From: Desulfobacula sp.
Lineage (GTDB): Bacteria > Desulfobacterota > Desulfobacteria > Desulfobacterales > Desulfobacteraceae
Direction: 5' to 3'
DNA length: 6,716 nucleotides
Assembly (NCBI RefSeq): GCF_021107415.1
Contig: NZ_JAIOSW010000141.1
Coordinates: forward strand, 1-6,716
Positions 6,418 to 6,716 of the stretch are shown here, in pieces. The notes below the pieces were generated by a model. The model had not been told where the DNA came from. It ran no database searches and saw only the letters and a program-made list of their open reading frames with translations. The first letter of the stretch is position 1. Each line of letters begins with the position of its first letter. Made by a program: the position numbers and the translations under genes.

Positions 6418-6716
6418 ATGAAAGCATTTAAGTATTTATCCCCCACAACCGTTGAAGAGGCCATTGCTTTTCATGGCCAACACAGCGAAACAGCCAAATA
6501 TATTGGCGGGGGGACAGATGTGATTGTCAAAGTTAAGGAAGGCTGGATGGAACCGGACTATCTGATTTCCCTGAAAAAAATTCAAGAAATGAGTGAGCTG
6601 CACAAAAATGATGCAACCGGCGAGCTTTCCATTGGTGCCATGGTCACCCATGCAACCCTTGAAAAATCCCTCATGATCCGGAACGATTATCCCATTATCT
6701 ATGATGCCGTCTCCAA
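6418..6716 (+). CDS. FAD-binding subunit of a xanthine dehydrogenase-family molybdenum hydroxylase, 3' truncated
   Basis: N-terminal 99 residues of the medium (FAD) subunit of a molybdenum hydroxylase, resembling CoxM, HcrB and the XDH FAD domain. Such subunits pass electrons from the Mo/2Fe-2S subunits to an acceptor. The start MKAFKYLSPTTVEEA is typical. The FAD pyrophosphate loop IGGGTDVIVK lies at 29-38, and the second FAD-contact motif IGAMVTHATLE at about 72-82. The ATG at 6418 follows the ligase stop by 14 bases and has an AAAGG ribosome site (6406-6410). The reading frame is still open at the window edge. Genes for the molybdopterin-binding large subunit and the 2Fe-2S subunit should follow. 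The likely reaction in this setting is water-derived hydroxylation of an N-heteroaromatic ring. A 4-hydroxybenzoyl-CoA reductase-like role is possible, because the region where that enzyme carries its extra 4Fe-4S insert lies outside the window. Confidence 0.88.
   Translation, partial: MKAFKYLSPTTVEEAIAFHGQHSETAKYIGGGTDVIVKVKEGWMEPDYLISLKKIQEMSELHKNDATGELSIGAMVTHATLEKSLMIRNDYPIIYDAVS

Noticed and set aside
6403..6418. Possible terminator or promoter between the ligase and the FAD subunit gene
   Set aside because: The spacer is only 14 bases, is taken up by a ribosome site, and shows no inverted repeat or T-run.
6436..6651. 71-codon reverse open frame opposite the FAD subunit
   Set aside because: The forward frame carries clear FAD-binding motifs and a ribosome site, while the reverse frame has neither.

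Overview
The window holds five same-strand genes packed into one apparent operon: a 5'-truncated coenzyme B12-dependent acyl-CoA mutase large subunit (1-1242), hydantoinase/oxoprolinase subunits HyuA (1257-3365) and HyuB (3365-5101), a PaaK-type aryl acyl-CoA ligase (5114-6403), and the start of the FAD-binding subunit of a xanthine-dehydrogenase-family molybdenum enzyme (6418 to the edge). Spacers are 14, -1, 12 and 14 bases. There is no intergenic stretch long enough to hold a promoter or terminator, and no RNA gene, mobile element or CRISPR was seen. No gap of 300 bases exists.

The gene set suggests an anaerobic or facultatively anaerobic bacterium that degrades aromatic compounds. Base composition is moderate, lysine codons are mostly AAA, and A-runs occur in hyuA. 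This would suit a sulfate-reducing Desulfobacteraceae-like lineage (Desulfobacterota) better than a high-GC betaproteobacterium. That assignment is an inference; the window has no phylogenetic marker.

The combination matches the logic proposed for anaerobic indole-3-acetate (auxin) breakdown in denitrifying Azoarcus/Aromatoleum (the iaa genes). There, a molybdenum hydroxylase oxidises the pyrrole ring to a 2-oxo (lactam) form, and an ATP-dependent hydantoinase-like enzyme opens the lactam to give a (2-aminophenyl)succinyl skeleton. A CoA ligase provides the thioester, and a B12 mutase rearranges the arylsuccinyl-CoA to a benzylmalonyl-CoA that can be decarboxylated and beta-oxidised to 2-aminobenzoyl-CoA. 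All four enzyme classes lie side by side here. The substrate cannot be proved from this window: another N-heteroaromatic acid, or a ketone carboxylation route, remains possible.

The most striking detail is in the mutase. Aligned from memory to Propionibacterium shermanii methylmalonyl-CoA mutase, it keeps the residues that hold the thioester and the free carboxylate (Gln197, Arg207, Tyr243, His244 equivalents). It has replaced His328, Gln330, Phe287 and the adenosyl-contacting Asn366. This looks like a separate mutase subfamily with an enlarged pocket.
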